A DNA stretch of 64,000 nucleotides. It comes from Pseudomonas sp. TNT3 (GTDB taxonomy: Bacteria > Pseudomonadota > Gammaproteobacteria > Pseudomonadales > Pseudomonadaceae). Below, one piece after another: positions 43,160 to 53,836 of this stretch (position 1 is its first letter; each line of letters starts with the position of its first letter). The translations under genes and the position numbers were made by a program. Below the pieces are notes generated by a model. The model had not been told where the DNA came from, made no database searches, and worked only from the letters and a program-made list of their open reading frames with translations. The stretch covers positions 1-64,000 of the forward strand of contig NZ_WFGV02000008.1 in the NCBI RefSeq assembly GCF_010095445.2, given 5' to 3'.

Positions 43160-44578
43160 ATGGCCGGCAAAACGCTTTACGACAAGCTTTGGGATTCCCA
43201 TGAAGTGAAACGGCGCGACGATGGGTCGTCGCTGATCTATATCGACCGCCACATCATCCATGAAGTGACTTCGCCCCAAGCTTTCGAAGGCCTGCGCCTG
43301 GCCGGGCGCAAGCCTTGGCGCGTTGACTCGATCATCGCCACCCCGGACCACAACGTGCCGACTACCCCGGATCGCAAGGGCGGGATCGAAGCAATCACCG
43401 ACCAGGTCTCGCGTTTGCAGGTTCAGACCCTCGACGACTATTGCGACGAATATGGCATCACTGAATTCAAAATGAATGACGTGCGTCAGGGGATTGTTCA
43501 CGTGATCGGCCCGGAACAGGGCGCGACCTTGCCGGGCATGACTGTCGTCTGCGGCGACTCGCACACCTCGACCCACGGCGCGTTTGGCGCGTTGGCACAC
43601 GGCATCGGCACTTCCGAGGTCGAGCATGTGTTCGCCACGCAGTGCCTGGTCGCCAAGAAAATGAAAAACATGTTGGTGTCCGTCGAAGGCCAATTGCCGT
43701 TCGGCGTCACCGCCAAAGACATCGTGCTCGCGGTAATCGGCAAGATCGGCACCGCTGGCGGTAATGGTCATGCGATCGAGTTCGCCGGTAGCGCGATTCG
43801 TGATCTGTCGATCGAAGGCCGCATGACCATCTGCAACATGTCCATCGAGGCCGGCGCTCGGGTAGGTCTGGTCGCTGCGGACGAAAAAACCGTGGAGTAC
43901 GTCAAAGGCCGTCCATTCGCCCCGAAAGGCGCGGAATGGGACATGGCGGTCGAAGCCTGGAAAGACCTGGTGTCCGACGCTGATGCCAAGTTCGATACCG
44001 TGGTTGAACTCGACGCGACCCAGATCAAGCCGCAAGTCAGCTGGGGCACCTCGCCAGAGATGGTCCTGGCCGTTGATCAGAACGTGCCGGACCCGGCCAA
44101 GGAAATGGACCTGGTCAAACGCGGTTCCATCGAACGCGCCTTGAAGTACATGGGTTTGAGCGCCAATCAGGCGATCACCGATATTCAGCTGGACCGCGTA
44201 TTCATTGGTTCGTGCACCAACTCGCGAATTGAAGACCTGCGTGCTGCTGCCGTGATTGCCAAGGGCCGCAAAGTCGCTTCGACCATCAAGCAGGCTATCG
44301 TCGTGCCGGGCTCGGGCCTGGTGAAGGCCCAAGCCGAGGCTGAAGGTCTGGACAAGATTTTCCTCGAAGCCGGTTTTGAATGGCGTGAGCCGGGTTGCTC
44401 GATGTGCCTGGCGATGAACCCGGACCGTTTGGAGTCGGGCGAGCATTGCGCCTCGACCTCCAACCGCAACTTCGAAGGCCGTCAGGGCGCCGGTGGCCGT
44501 ACGCACCTGGTGAGTCCGGCCATGGCCGCGGCGGCTGCCGTCAACGGTCGTTTCATCGACGTTCGCGAACTGATCTGA
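43160..44578 (+). CDS. leuC: 3-isopropylmalate dehydratase, large subunit
   Basis: A 472-residue aconitase-family enzyme that isomerises 2-isopropylmalate to 3-isopropylmalate in leucine synthesis, together with LeuD. The [4Fe-4S] ligands are Cys352 (GSCTNSR), Cys413 and Cys416 (CSMC). The substrate loop [20 protein letters not shown] sequence is present. GAGGA lies 7 nt before the ATG. Followed by leuD after 10 nt. Confidence 0.98.
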   Translation: MAGKTLYDKLWDSHEVKRRDDGSSLIYIDRHIIHEVTSPQAFEGLRLAGRKPWRVDSIIATPDHNVPTTPDRKGGIEAITDQVSRLQVQTLDDYCDEYGITEFKMNDVRQGIVHVIGPEQGATLPGMTVVCGDSHTSTHGAFGALAHGIGTSEVEHVFATQCLVAKKMKNMLVSVEGQLPFGVTAKDIVLAVIGKIGTAGGNGHAIEFAGSAIRDLSIEGRMTICNMSIEAGARVGLVAADEKTVEYVKGRPFAPKGAEWDMAVEAWKDLVSDADAKFDTVVELDATQIKPQVSWGTSPEMVLAVDQNVPDPAKEMDLVKRGSIERALKYMGLSANQAITDIQLDRVFIGSCTNSRIEDLRAAAVIAKGRKVASTIKQAIVVPGSGLVKAQAEAEGLDKIFLEAGFEWREPGCSMCLAMNPDRLESGEHCASTSNRNFEGRQGAGGRTHLVSPAMAAAAAVNGRFIDVRELI

Positions 44579-44588
44579 GGAACCGCAC

Positions 44589-45233
44589 ATGAGAGCTTTT
44601 ACCCAACACACCGGTTTGGTCGCGCCATTGGACCGGGCCAACGTCGACACCGACCAGATCATTCCGAAGCAGTTTCTGAAGTCGATCAAGCGCACCGGTT
44701 TTGGTCCGAATCTGTTTGACGAGTGGCGCTATCTGGACGTGGGCTACGCCTACCAGGACAACTCCAAGCGTCCGCTGAACAAGGATTTCGTGCTCAACGC
44801 CGAGCGTTATCAGGGCGCCAGTGTGTTGCTGGCCCGTGAGAACTTCGGTTGTGGTTCCAGCCGTGAACACGCGCCGTGGGCCCTGGAAGAATACGGTTTC
44901 CGTAGCATCATCGCGCCGAGCTATGCCGACATCTTCTACAACAACAGTTTCAAGAACGGCTTGCTGCCGATCATCTTGAGTGACGCTGAGGTTGATGAGC
45001 TGTTCCAGCAGGTTGAAGCGAATCCTGGCTACGAGTTGACGGTCGACCTGCAAGCCCAGACCGTGACCCGGCCGGATGGCAAGGTCTACAGCTTTGAGCT
45101 GGATGAATTCCGCAAGCATTGCCTGGTGAATGGTCTGGATGACATTGGCCTGACGTTGCAGGACCACGAGGCGATTGCGACGTTTGAAGGCAAGCACCGG
45201 GCGAGTCAGCCTTGGTTGTTTCGTGACGCGTAA
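44589..45233 (+). CDS. leuD: 3-isopropylmalate dehydratase, small subunit
   Basis: A 214-residue swivel subunit. Seen: [19 protein letters not shown] near the start and the segment [15 protein letters not shown], which are the LeuD hallmarks. It forms a heterodimer with LeuC. TGAGGA precedes the ATG. The leucine operon then passes a REP element before the methyltransferase and leuB. Confidence 0.98.
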   Translation: MRAFTQHTGLVAPLDRANVDTDQIIPKQFLKSIKRTGFGPNLFDEWRYLDVGYAYQDNSKRPLNKDFVLNAERYQGASVLLARENFGCGSSREHAPWALEEYGFRSIIAPSYADIFYNNSFKNGLLPIILSDAEVDELFQQVEANPGYELTVDLQAQTVTRPDGKVYSFELDEFRKHCLVNGLDDIGLTLQDHEAIATFEGKHRASQPWLFRDA

Positions 45234-45256
45234 ATTTGCGTAAGGCGTGATGACGC

Positions 45257-45332
45257 CATCGCCAGCAGGCTGTCTCCCACATTGGATTTGCGGGGTTCAA
45301 AAAACCCTGTGGGAGCTGGCTTGCCAGCGATG
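45257..45332. repeat. REP-type inverted repeat (ctggcttgccagcgatg variant)
   Basis: Arms catcgccagcaggctgtctc and the partner gggagctggcttgccagcgatg (first 20 nt compared). The arms are imperfect. It lies between leuD and the methyltransferase gene. Confidence 0.75.
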
Positions 45333-45378
45333 AGGCCCGACCAGGCAACACAAGGCTTAAACCCAAAAGGAAATCCCC

Positions 45379-46143
45379 ATGACCAGCACCGCCCACAGTC
45401 AGGTTGTACAAAAGCAATTCGGTGAACAGGCCTCCGCCTACTTGAGCAGCGCCGTACACGCTCAAGGCACCGAATTCGCGCTGCTACAGGCCGAACTGGC
45501 AGGGCAGGGCGATGCACGGGTGCTGGACGTGGGTTGCGGCGCCGGTCACGTGAGTTTTCACGTCGCCTCGCTGGTCAAGGACGTGGTGGCTTATGACCTG
45601 TCGCAGCAGATGCTCGACGTGGTGGCCGGTGCTGCTGCTGACCGGGGCTTGAGCAACGTGTCGACGGTCCTTGGCGCTGCGGAACGCCTGCCGTTCGCCG
45701 ACGGTGAATTCGACTTCGTCTTCAGTCGCTACTCCGCGCACCATTGGAGCGATCTGGGGTTGGCGTTGCGCGAAGTCCGTCGGGTACTGAAGCCGGGTGG
45801 CGTGGCAGCGTTCATCGATGTGTTGTCACCAGGTAGCCCGCTGTTCGACACTTACCTGCAAAGCGTCGAAGTACTGCGCGACACCAGCCATGTGCGCGAC
45901 TATTGCGCCGGTGAGTGGTTGCGTCAGGTCAGTGAGGCGGGGTTGCATACCCGCAGCACCACCCGTCAACGTCTGCGCCTGGAATACAACTCCTGGGTCG
46001 AACGCATGCGCACGCCACAGGTGATGCGCGCGGCGATCCGCGAGTTGCAGCAGTCGATGGGCAACGAAGTGCGCGAATATTTTGAGATTGAGGCCGATGG
46101 TTCGTTCAGTACCGATGTGCTGGTTCTGTTTGCAGAACGCTAA
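45379..46143 (+). CDS. Class I SAM-dependent methyltransferase
   Basis: A 254-residue enzyme of the UbiE/Methyltransf_11 type. The SAM loop is VLDVGCGAGHVSFH (about 48-61) and the post-I acidic residue is in AYDLSQQML. The motif LPFADGEFDFVFSRYSAHHW and the proline-gly loop RVLKPGG follow. AAGGAAA lies upstream of the ATG. It sits between leuD and leuB, a location I recall as conserved in Pseudomonas. The methyl acceptor is unknown; nothing in the sequence links it to leucine chemistry. Confidence 0.92.
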   Translation: MTSTAHSQVVQKQFGEQASAYLSSAVHAQGTEFALLQAELAGQGDARVLDVGCGAGHVSFHVASLVKDVVAYDLSQQMLDVVAGAAADRGLSNVSTVLGAAERLPFADGEFDFVFSRYSAHHWSDLGLALREVRRVLKPGGVAAFIDVLSPGSPLFDTYLQSVEVLRDTSHVRDYCAGEWLRQVSEAGLHTRSTTRQRLRLEYNSWVERMRTPQVMRAAIRELQQSMGNEVREYFEIEADGSFSTDVLVLFAER

Positions 46144-46223
46144 GCACTGAACGATAGCCGCCGGACGATAGAATTTTTCCGGGTGCGCCCAAGGGGTGCA
46201 CCGACTGATGACATGAGGAAAGC

Positions 46224-47306
<1,083 letters not shown>

Positions 47307-47375
47307 TCTCTCGGGCCCGCTGCCACTTTCAACGTCGAAAGCAGCGGCCCACTTTTTAAAGAAGGTGTAGTTGCG

Positions 47376-48488
47376 ATGAAACGTGTAGGTCTGATCGGTT
47401 GGCGCGGTATGGTCGGTTCCGTGCTCATGCAGCGGATGCTGGAAGAGCAGGATTTCGATCTTATTGAGCCGGTGTTTTTCACCACTTCCAATGTCGGTGG
47501 CCAAGGCCCGTCCGTGGGCAAGGATATTGCGCCGCTCAAGGACGCTTACAGCATTGAAGAGCTGAAGACCCTCGACGTGATCCTGACCTGCCAGGGTGGC
47601 GACTACACCAGCGAAGTCTTCCCGAAACTGCGCGAAGCTGGCTGGCAGGGTTACTGGATCGACGCCGCTTCCAGCCTGCGCATGCAGGATGACGCGGTGA
47701 TCGTGCTGGACCCGGTAAACCGCAAGGTTATCGACCAGCAGCTCGATGCGGGCACCAAGAACTACATCGGCGGCAACTGCACCGTCAGCCTGATGTTGAT
47801 GGGCCTTGGCGGTCTGTTCGAAGCCGGTCTGGTGGAGTGGATGAGCGCCATGACGTATCAGGCGGCCTCCGGTGGCGGCGCGCAGCACATGCGTGAGCTG
47901 ATCAAGCAAATGGGCGTGACCCACGGCGCTGTCGCCGATCAATTGGCGGATCCTGCCAGCGCGATCCTCGACATCGACCGTCGTGTGGCCGAAGCCATGC
48001 GCAGCGACGCGTACCCGACCGAAAACTTCGGTGTTCCGTTGGCCGGCAGCCTGATCCCGTGGATCGACAAGGAACTGCCGAACGGTCAGAGCCGCGAAGA
48101 GTGGAAGGCTCAGGCCGAGACCAACAAGATACTGGGTCGTTTCAAGAACCCGATTCCGGTCGACGGTATCTGCGTGCGCATCGGCGCCATGCGTTGCCAC
48201 AGCCAGGCGCTGACCATCAAGCTGAACAAAGACGTGCCGATCGCCGACATCGAAGGGCTGATCAGCCAGCACAACCCATGGGTCAAGCTGGTGCCGAACA
48301 ACCGTGAGATGAGCATGCAGGAGCTGAGCCCGACAAAGGTCACCGGCACCTTGAATGTACCGGTTGGCCGTCTGCGCAAGCTGAACATGGGTTCGCAATT
48401 CGTCGGTGCCTTCACCGTCGGCGACCAGCTGTTGTGGGGCGCGGCCGAACCGCTGCGTCGCATGCTGCGGATTCTGCTTGAGCGTTGA
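47376..48488 (+). CDS. asd: Aspartate-semialdehyde dehydrogenase
   Basis: A 370-residue NADP enzyme that reduces aspartyl phosphate to aspartate semialdehyde, feeding Lys, Met, Thr and diaminopimelate synthesis. Nucleotide loop [11 protein letters not shown] (8-18) and catalytic Cys135 in GGNCTVSLM; substrate His in the C-terminal half ([15 protein letters not shown]). Ends in a rho-independent terminator. Catalytically complete, unlike the paralogue just downstream. Confidence 0.97.
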   Translation: MKRVGLIGWRGMVGSVLMQRMLEEQDFDLIEPVFFTTSNVGGQGPSVGKDIAPLKDAYSIEELKTLDVILTCQGGDYTSEVFPKLREAGWQGYWIDAASSLRMQDDAVIVLDPVNRKVIDQQLDAGTKNYIGGNCTVSLMLMGLGGLFEAGLVEWMSAMTYQAASGGGAQHMRELIKQMGVTHGAVADQLADPASAILDIDRRVAEAMRSDAYPTENFGVPLAGSLIPWIDKELPNGQSREEWKAQAETNKILGRFKNPIPVDGICVRIGAMRCHSQALTIKLNKDVPIADIEGLISQHNPWVKLVPNNREMSMQELSPTKVTGTLNVPVGRLRKLNMGSQFVGAFTVGDQLLWGAAEPLRRMLRILLER

Positions 48489-48507
48489 TCGATTGATGCA
48501 ATGAAAG

Positions 48508-48540
48508 AACCCGTGCCTTGAAAGAGGTGCGGGTTTTTTT
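48508..48540 (+). terminator. Terminator of asd
   Basis: aacccg...cgggtt stem extended by tgcc/ggtg (with G-T pairs), followed by seven T residues. Confidence 0.88.
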
Positions 48541-48555
48541 ACGCGCCGATTAACC

Positions 48556-48692
48556 CCTGTAGCAGCTGGCGAAGCCTGCGTTCGGCTGCGAAGCAGTCGT
48601 AGAAACTGAACGCTGGGTTCTTTTGAACGATTGAGGGATCCCCTAAGCGAGGACTTCGTCCCCGAACGCAGCCTTCGGCAGCTGCTACAAGG
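48556..48692. repeat. REP/BIME-type inverted repeat (gtagcagctg family)
   Basis: Arms cctgtagcagctggcgaagc at the left and gccttcggcagctgctacaa at the right, between asd and its paralogue. The left arm is identical over 20 nt to that at 3078. Confidence 0.85.
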
Positions 48693-48766
48693 TTTCGCCG
48701 ATCAATTGCTTGCATGCCACCCACCCGGTAAAGTGCCGCTCCCCCCGTTTCGCCAGAGGTAAAACC

Positions 48767-49777
48767 ATGAGCCAGACCCTTGATATTGCCGTGATCGGCG
48801 CGACCGGTACTGTCGGCGAAACGCTTGTGCAGATTCTCGAAGAGCGCGACTTCCCGGTGGGCAACCTGCACCTGCTTGCCAGCAGCGAGTCCGCCGGGCA
48901 TTCGGTACCATTTCGCGGCAAGAACGTACGTGTGCGCGAAGTCGATGAGTTTGACTTCAGCAAGGTCCAGCTGGTGTTCTTCGCCGCCGGTCCCGCGGTC
49001 ACCCTCAGCTTCGCCTCGCGCGCCACGGCGGCCGGCTGCTCGCTGATCGACCTGTCCGGCGCGTTGCCCGCCGACCAGGCGCCGCAAGTCGTGCCTGAGG
49101 CCAATGGCGATATCCTCGCCGGAATGAAACAACCTTTCCAAGTCAGCAGCCCAAGTCCTTCGGCCACCACCCTGGCCGTGCTGCTGGCGCCGTTGCTCAG
49201 CATCATCGACCTGCAACGTATCAATTTGACGGCGAGTCTGGCGGTATCAGCCCAGGGTCGTGAAGCCGTGACTGAACTGGCCCGGCAAACCGCCGAGCTG
49301 CTGAATGTGCGTCCGCTGGAGCCGACGTTCTTTGATCGGCAGATGGCGTTCAACCTCCTGGCTCAGGTCGGCAAGCCGGATGAACAGGGCCATACCTTGC
49401 TGGAAAAACGCCTGGTTCGCGAAGTGCGTCAGGTGTTGGCGCTGCCTTCGTTAAAGATTTCCGTTACGTGCATTCAAGCGCCGGTGTTTTTTGGCGATAG
49501 CTTTAGTGTGACCCTGCAGTCTTCGCGTGAGGTCGACCTGGCGAAAGTCAACGCGGCCCTCGAAGACGCACCAGGCATCGAACTGGTAGAAGCTGGCGAT
49601 TACCCGACAGCGGTGGGCGACGCGGTAGGGCAGGATGTGGTGTACGTCGGTCGGGTCCGCCGGGGAATCGACGACCCGTCGGAACTTAATGTCTGGCTGA
49701 CGTCAGATAACGTACGCAAAGGTGCCGCGCTCAATGCTGTGCAGGTGGCTGAATTGTTGATAAAAGACCTAGCGTAA
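48767..49777 (+). CDS. usg: Asd-like protein without catalytic cysteine (USG-1 type)
   Basis: A 336-residue paralogue of aspartate-semialdehyde dehydrogenase. The nucleotide loop is kept (GATGTVGETL, 10-19). At the active site the expected N-C-(S/T) reads VSSPSPSATT (about 127-136), so the catalytic Cys is absent. The conserved His region of the substrate site (normally R-x-P-V-x-x-GH) is also altered (ISVTCIQAPVFFGDSFSV). It is therefore unlikely to carry out the Asd reaction. USG-1 proteins are found next to asd or truA in several gamma-proteobacteria; function unknown. AGAGG precedes the ATG. Confidence 0.9.
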   Translation: MSQTLDIAVIGATGTVGETLVQILEERDFPVGNLHLLASSESAGHSVPFRGKNVRVREVDEFDFSKVQLVFFAAGPAVTLSFASRATAAGCSLIDLSGALPADQAPQVVPEANGDILAGMKQPFQVSSPSPSATTLAVLLAPLLSIIDLQRINLTASLAVSAQGREAVTELARQTAELLNVRPLEPTFFDRQMAFNLLAQVGKPDEQGHTLLEKRLVREVRQVLALPSLKISVTCIQAPVFFGDSFSVTLQSSREVDLAKVNAALEDAPGIELVEAGDYPTAVGDAVGQDVVYVGRVRRGIDDPSELNVWLTSDNVRKGAALNAVQVAELLIKDLA

Positions 49778-49985
49778 AAGATACTTGGCAACAATTTGTC
49801 GACTGAATCTGGCCGGGCGCTATGCTTGGCCGAAGTGCTGATCGCGAGTCACCCTTCGGGGCTTCGCGTGGCAAGAAAGAAAAGATCGCGCGCGACGACC
49901 CTTCGCCGCCGCGCGCAATGCCTTACGGCAGCGACTATCAACACCTTCTCGCTGGCCGAGGAATGTTCAAACAAAGGATGAGGCT

Positions 49986-52643
49986 ATGGTTCAAGTTCGC
50001 AAACTGGTGTTAGCAATAGCGGCCGCCTCGGCGCTGTCCTCCGGTGTGGCGCATGCCCTCGGGCTCGGGGAGCTGACCCTGAAGTCGACGCTGAACCAGC
50101 CGCTGGTGGCGGAAATCGAGCTTCTTGATGTCAAGGAGCTCACTGCTGCTGAAGTGGTGCCGAGCCTGGCCTCACCCGAAGATTTCGCCAAGGCCGGTGT
50201 CGACCGCCAGGCGTTTCTCAACGACCTGACCTTTACGCCGGTGCTCAACCCCGGCGGTAAAAGCATCCTGCGTGTGACATCCAGCAAGCCGCTGTCCGAA
50301 CCGATGGTGAAATTCCTGGTTCAGGTCATGTGGCCAAGCGGTCGGTTGATGCGCGATTACAGCGTGTTGCTCGATCCCTCCAAATTCTCGCCGCAGACCG
50401 CTGACGCGGCTGCTCAGCCTGCACCGACGCAAACTGTCGCTGCACCGGTCACCGGCGCGACCAAACCCGCCCAGTACACCACCACGCCGCGCGATACTTT
50501 GTGGGAAATCGCTGCGAAGGCGCGTAATGGCGGTTCGATTCAGCAGACCATGCTGGCCATCCAGGCACTTAACCCGGATGCCTTTATCGATGGCAACATC
50601 AACCGGTTGAAAACCGGTCAGGTGCTGCGTCTGCCGGATCAGGCGCAAAGCACCAATCTGCCGCAACCTAAAGCCATCGCCGAAGTCGCCGCACAGAACA
50701 CCGCCTGGCGTCAGGGCCGTCGCTATGTACCCAAGGCGGGCGCTGGCCAGCAACAACTGGATGCCACTAACCGTCCTCGCGGTGATGGCGCGACCTCGCA
50801 AGCTCCCAAGGACAACTTGAGCCTGGTCTCGGCCGAGACGGGCAAGCCCGGTGCCAAAGGCGCTGCGGGCGATGCGAAGAAATTGAGCAACAAGCTGGCG
50901 GTGACCCAGGAAAGCCTCGACACGACCCGTCGTGACAACGCCGAACTGAAAAGCCGCATGACCGATCTGCAAAGTCAGCTGGACAAGCTGCAACGCCTGA
51001 TTGAACTGAAGAACAACCAATTGGCCAAGTTGCAGGCTGAGGGCGCTGCAGACGCTCCAGCGGATGCGGCTGCCGCGCCCGCCATGTCGGCGGAACTGGC
51101 AGGCAGTCCAGCGGCCGCGACGCCTGCTGAAGTCGCGCCGATAGCACCGGTGACGCCAGCGCCTGAGGCGGTGGTACCCGAGGCCTCGCCGGCACCTGCC
51201 GAGAAGCCTGTCGAGCCGACGCCGGTTAAAACTACTGACGATCAGAAATTCAATGAGCTGCTGACCAATCCATGGTTGCTGGGCATGGTCGGCGGTGGCG
51301 CAGTCATCCTGCTGCTTCTGTTGCTGTTGCTGGCCCGTCGGCGCAAAGCTCAACAGGAGGCTGAAAAGCATCTGCGCATGGCTCGCGCATTGTCCGAGGA
51401 GCAAGAATTCTCGGTCGATCACGATTTGCCGGAAAGCAGTTTCGAAGGCCTGGAAGTTCCGCCTGCAAGCGTGAAGCTCGCCACCGCGCCGGCTGTAGAG
51501 CCGACTCCAGCGCCTGTGCCTGCACCGGCGCCAGTGATCGCTCCGGTCATCGTAACGCCACCGATCGCAGCGCCGCTGATCTCGCCAGCCGCCGAACACA
51601 ATGATGATGTGTTGGGCCGGGCGCAGTCGCACATTGCTGCCGGTCGCCTGAATCAGGCCGCCGCGATACTGGAAGATGGCATCAAGCAGGAACCGCAACG
51701 CAGTGATTTGCGCTTGAAGCTGATGGAAGTCTACGGGCAGCAGGGCGATCGCGATGCGTTCGTCGCCCAGGAGCGCAAGCTGATTGCCAACGGCGACAAC
51801 TTCGCTCAGGTCGAGCAGTTGAAAAGCCGCTTCCCGGCCATGGCGCTCGTGGCGGCGGGTGGTATCGGCGCTGCGGCTATCGCAGCGCAAATGGATGCCC
51901 AGTACGTCAAGGACCTGATGCTGGATGAGCCGGAGGCGCCTGCGCCAGTGGTGCCGGCTGATGACAACTTTGATCATGACTTCGACTTGAGCCTGGATGA
52001 TCTGGAAGCCGCTTCTCCGGCCGTCGTTTCTCCCGAAGCGGACCCCGTGGAAGAGCTGGACGCATTCCCGTCTGACGATGACCTGAGCTTTGAGTCGGTG
52101 TTGCAGCAGCAGACTGACATCAAGGAAAACCTCGACGACCTGTCTGATTTTGATCTGGACATGGACCTCGGGGGTGAAGCGTCGCCAGCCACGTTGGCCG
52201 AAGATGATTTCCTGCTGAACCTGGACGACGATGCCAAGGATCTGCCGGTTGCCGAAGCGCCGACCGTCCCGGAAGTAGCACTGGACGATCTGGAGTTGCC
52301 GGCCGACTTCGACCTGTCGCTGGCGGACGAAATGGACGCCCCCGTCGCTGCCGACGATTTGTCCGCCAAGCCGGACGACTTCAGCGCGGAGCTCGACCGC
52401 CTGTCCCAGGACATCAGCGGGCCGACCTTTTCAGCGGAAGACGCCATGGCTTCCGCCGCTGACGAGCCTGAGTTCGACTTCCTTTCCGGTACCGACGAAG
52501 TGGCGACCAAACTCGATCTGGCCCAGGCCTACATCGACATGGGCGACAACGACGGTGCGCGGGACATCCTTAACGAGGTGGTGACCGAGGGTGATGACGG
52601 GCAGAAGAGCGAAGCAAAGGAGATGTTGTCGCGTCTGGCTTGA
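49986..52643 (+). CDS. fimV: Polar hub protein FimV (type IV pilus/motility)
   Basis: An 885-residue inner-membrane protein. It has a signal peptide (cleavage after AHA near 24), a conserved FimV N-terminal domain (LGLGELTLKSTLNQPLVAEI, in part), and a periplasmic LysM peptidoglycan-binding domain (about 163-218). A coiled coil (about 298-352), a Pro/Ala-rich linker and one membrane segment (about 431-450) follow. The long acidic cytoplasmic region ends in a TPR-like FimV C-terminal motif (AQAYIDMGDNDGARDIL, about 838-884). In Pseudomonas FimV organises pole-localised pilus and cyclic-AMP components. AAGGA lies 7 nt before the ATG. Ends in a terminator. Confidence 0.96.
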   Translation: MVQVRKLVLAIAAASALSSGVAHALGLGELTLKSTLNQPLVAEIELLDVKELTAAEVVPSLASPEDFAKAGVDRQAFLNDLTFTPVLNPGGKSILRVTSSKPLSEPMVKFLVQVMWPSGRLMRDYSVLLDPSKFSPQTADAAAQPAPTQTVAAPVTGATKPAQYTTTPRDTLWEIAAKARNGGSIQQTMLAIQALNPDAFIDGNINRLKTGQVLRLPDQAQSTNLPQPKAIAEVAAQNTAWRQGRRYVPKAGAGQQQLDATNRPRGDGATSQAPKDNLSLVSAETGKPGAKGAAGDAKKLSNKLAVTQESLDTTRRDNAELKSRMTDLQSQLDKLQRLIELKNNQLAKLQAEGAADAPADAAAAPAMSAELAGSPAAATPAEVAPIAPVTPAPEAVVPEASPAPAEKPVEPTPVKTTDDQKFNELLTNPWLLGMVGGGAVILLLLLLLLARRRKAQQEAEKHLRMARALSEEQEFSVDHDLPESSFEGLEVPPASVKLATAPAVEPTPAPVPAPAPVIAPVIVTPPIAAPLISPAAEHNDDVLGRAQSHIAAGRLNQAAAILEDGIKQEPQRSDLRLKLMEVYGQQGDRDAFVAQERKLIANGDNFAQVEQLKSRFPAMALVAAGGIGAAAIAAQMDAQYVKDLMLDEPEAPAPVVPADDNFDHDFDLSLDDLEAASPAVVSPEADPVEELDAFPSDDDLSFESVLQQQTDIKENLDDLSDFDLDMDLGGEASPATLAEDDFLLNLDDDAKDLPVAEAPTVPEVALDDLELPADFDLSLADEMDAPVAADDLSAKPDDFSAELDRLSQDISGPTFSAEDAMASAADEPEFDFLSGTDEVATKLDLAQAYIDMGDNDGARDILNEVVTEGDDGQKSEAKEMLSRLA

Positions 52644-52665
52644 ATGCTCGGTAAGTCGTAAAGAG

Positions 52666-52695
52666 AACGGCAGCCCATTGAGGCTGCCGTTTTTG
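52666..52695 (+). terminator. Terminator of fimV
   Basis: aacggcagcc-cattga-ggctgccgtt perfect 10-bp stem followed by TTTGTTT. Confidence 0.92.
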
Positions 52696-52754
52696 TTTCT
52701 GCCGGGAGTGCGAGGGTGGTGGTGGGATGGTCATCGTCGGAATGCCGCCCAGAC

Positions 52755-52820
52755 CAAGCCCGCTCCCACAGTGATTTGCGCTGTTCACAAAACCTGTGGG
52801 AGCGGGCTTGCCCGCGATGA
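52755..52820. repeat. REP-type inverted repeat (gcgggcttgcccgcgatg variant)
   Basis: Arms caagcccgctcccacag and ctgtgggagcgggcttg, followed by cccgcgatg. Between fimV and truA. Confidence 0.8.
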
Positions 52821-52877
52821 GGCCCTGACATTCAACATCGTGTCGACAGTTGCACTGGCTTCCACGTCCCGCCGCCT

Positions 52878-52883
52878 TATAAT
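52878..52883 (+). promoter_or_regulatory. TATAAT -10 element before truA
   Basis: Perfect -10 hexamer 36 nt upstream of the likely truA start. No good -35 at 17 nt; a TTGCAC lies too far away (22 nt). Confidence 0.45.
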
Positions 52884-52918
52884 GCCCGCCTTTGCGTACA
52901 TCAGCAGGCTGTCACTCC

Positions 52919-53773
52919 TTGGCAAATATAGATAATCCTGCCGCCGAAATGGCGGCCGACGGCTTTTTCCGGATCGCGTTGGGCGTTGAATACAAAGGCT
53001 CGCGTTATCGCGGCTGGCAGCGTCAGGCCTCCGGCGTGCTCACCGTGCAGGAAACCCTGGAAAAGGCGTTGTCGAAAGTCGCCGACTCGCCTGTCTCGCT
53101 GCTCTGCGCCGGTCGCACTGACGCCGGCGTGCACGCATGCGGACAGGTGGTGCATTTCGACACGCAGGTCGAGCGCTCGATGAAAGCCTGGGTCATGGGG
53201 GCCAACATCAACTTGCCCCACGACATCAGTGTCAGCTGGGCCAAGGCCATGCCGGCGGATTTTCATGCGCGGTTCAAAGCCATTGCCCGGCGCTATCGCT
53301 ACGTGATCTACAACGATCAGATCCGTCCGGCGCACTTGAACGATGAAATCACCTGGAACCACCGGCCCCTGGACGTCGACCGTATGGCCGAGGCGGCGCA
53401 GTGTCTGGTGGGTACCCATGACTTCAGCGCTTTCCGCGCGGGTCAGTGCCAGGCCAAGTCGCCGATCAAGGAACTTCATCACCTGCGAGTCACTCGCCAC
53501 GGCAAGATGATCGTGCTGGACATCCGTGCCAGCGCGTTCCTGCACCACATGGTGCGCAACATTGCCGGCGTGCTGATGACCATCGGTGCCGGCGAGCGCC
53601 CGGTGGAGTGGATGAAAGAGGTGCTGGAGAGCCGGATCCGTCGTTCTGGCGGGGTGACCGCGCATCCTTTCGGCTTGTATCTGGTGCAGGTTGAATACCG
53701 CGACGAGTTCGAATTGCCGCAGCGTTACATTGGCCCGCACTTCTTGACCGGTTTCACCGAACTTGACGGCTGA
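52919..53773 (+). CDS. truA: tRNA pseudouridine(38-40) synthase
   Basis: About 284 residues. It converts uridines at positions 38-40 of the tRNA anticodon arm to pseudouridine. The catalytic Asp sits in AGRTDAGVHA (about residue 67 from this start) and the N-terminal strand is RIALGVEYKGSRYRGWQRQ. The start is uncertain: TTG at 52919 (MANIDNPAAE) and ATG at 52949 (MAADGFFRIA) are both possible and neither has a clear Shine-Dalgarno. The latter is only 9 residues ahead of the conserved core. Followed by trpF after 63 nt. Confidence 0.93.
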   Translation: MANIDNPAAEMAADGFFRIALGVEYKGSRYRGWQRQASGVLTVQETLEKALSKVADSPVSLLCAGRTDAGVHACGQVVHFDTQVERSMKAWVMGANINLPHDISVSWAKAMPADFHARFKAIARRYRYVIYNDQIRPAHLNDEITWNHRPLDVDRMAEAAQCLVGTHDFSAFRAGQCQAKSPIKELHHLRVTRHGKMIVLDIRASAFLHHMVRNIAGVLMTIGAGERPVEWMKEVLESRIRRSGGVTAHPFGLYLVQVEYRDEFELPQRYIGPHFLTGFTELDG

Positions 53774-53836
53774 CGCCCTCGAACGCATTTGTTACCATCC
53801 GGGACTTTCTCGGATTTGCCTTGGGGTTCTATCGAC

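Noticed and set aside
43112..44695. 527-codon open frame opposite leuC
   Set aside because: It mirrors leuC over its full length; GC-rich third positions keep the opposite strand open. Composition (His/Arg/Ala/Val-rich) is not that of a folded protein.
49778..49985. Small RNA or extra small gene before fimV
   Set aside because: Short open frames there have no ribosome site or coding character, and I could not find a clear promoter-terminator pair; it is treated as the fimV leader.
50172..51977. 601-codon open frame opposite fimV
   Set aside because: Antisense shadow of a Pro/Ala-rich coding region, giving Arg/Gln/Leu-rich nonsense.
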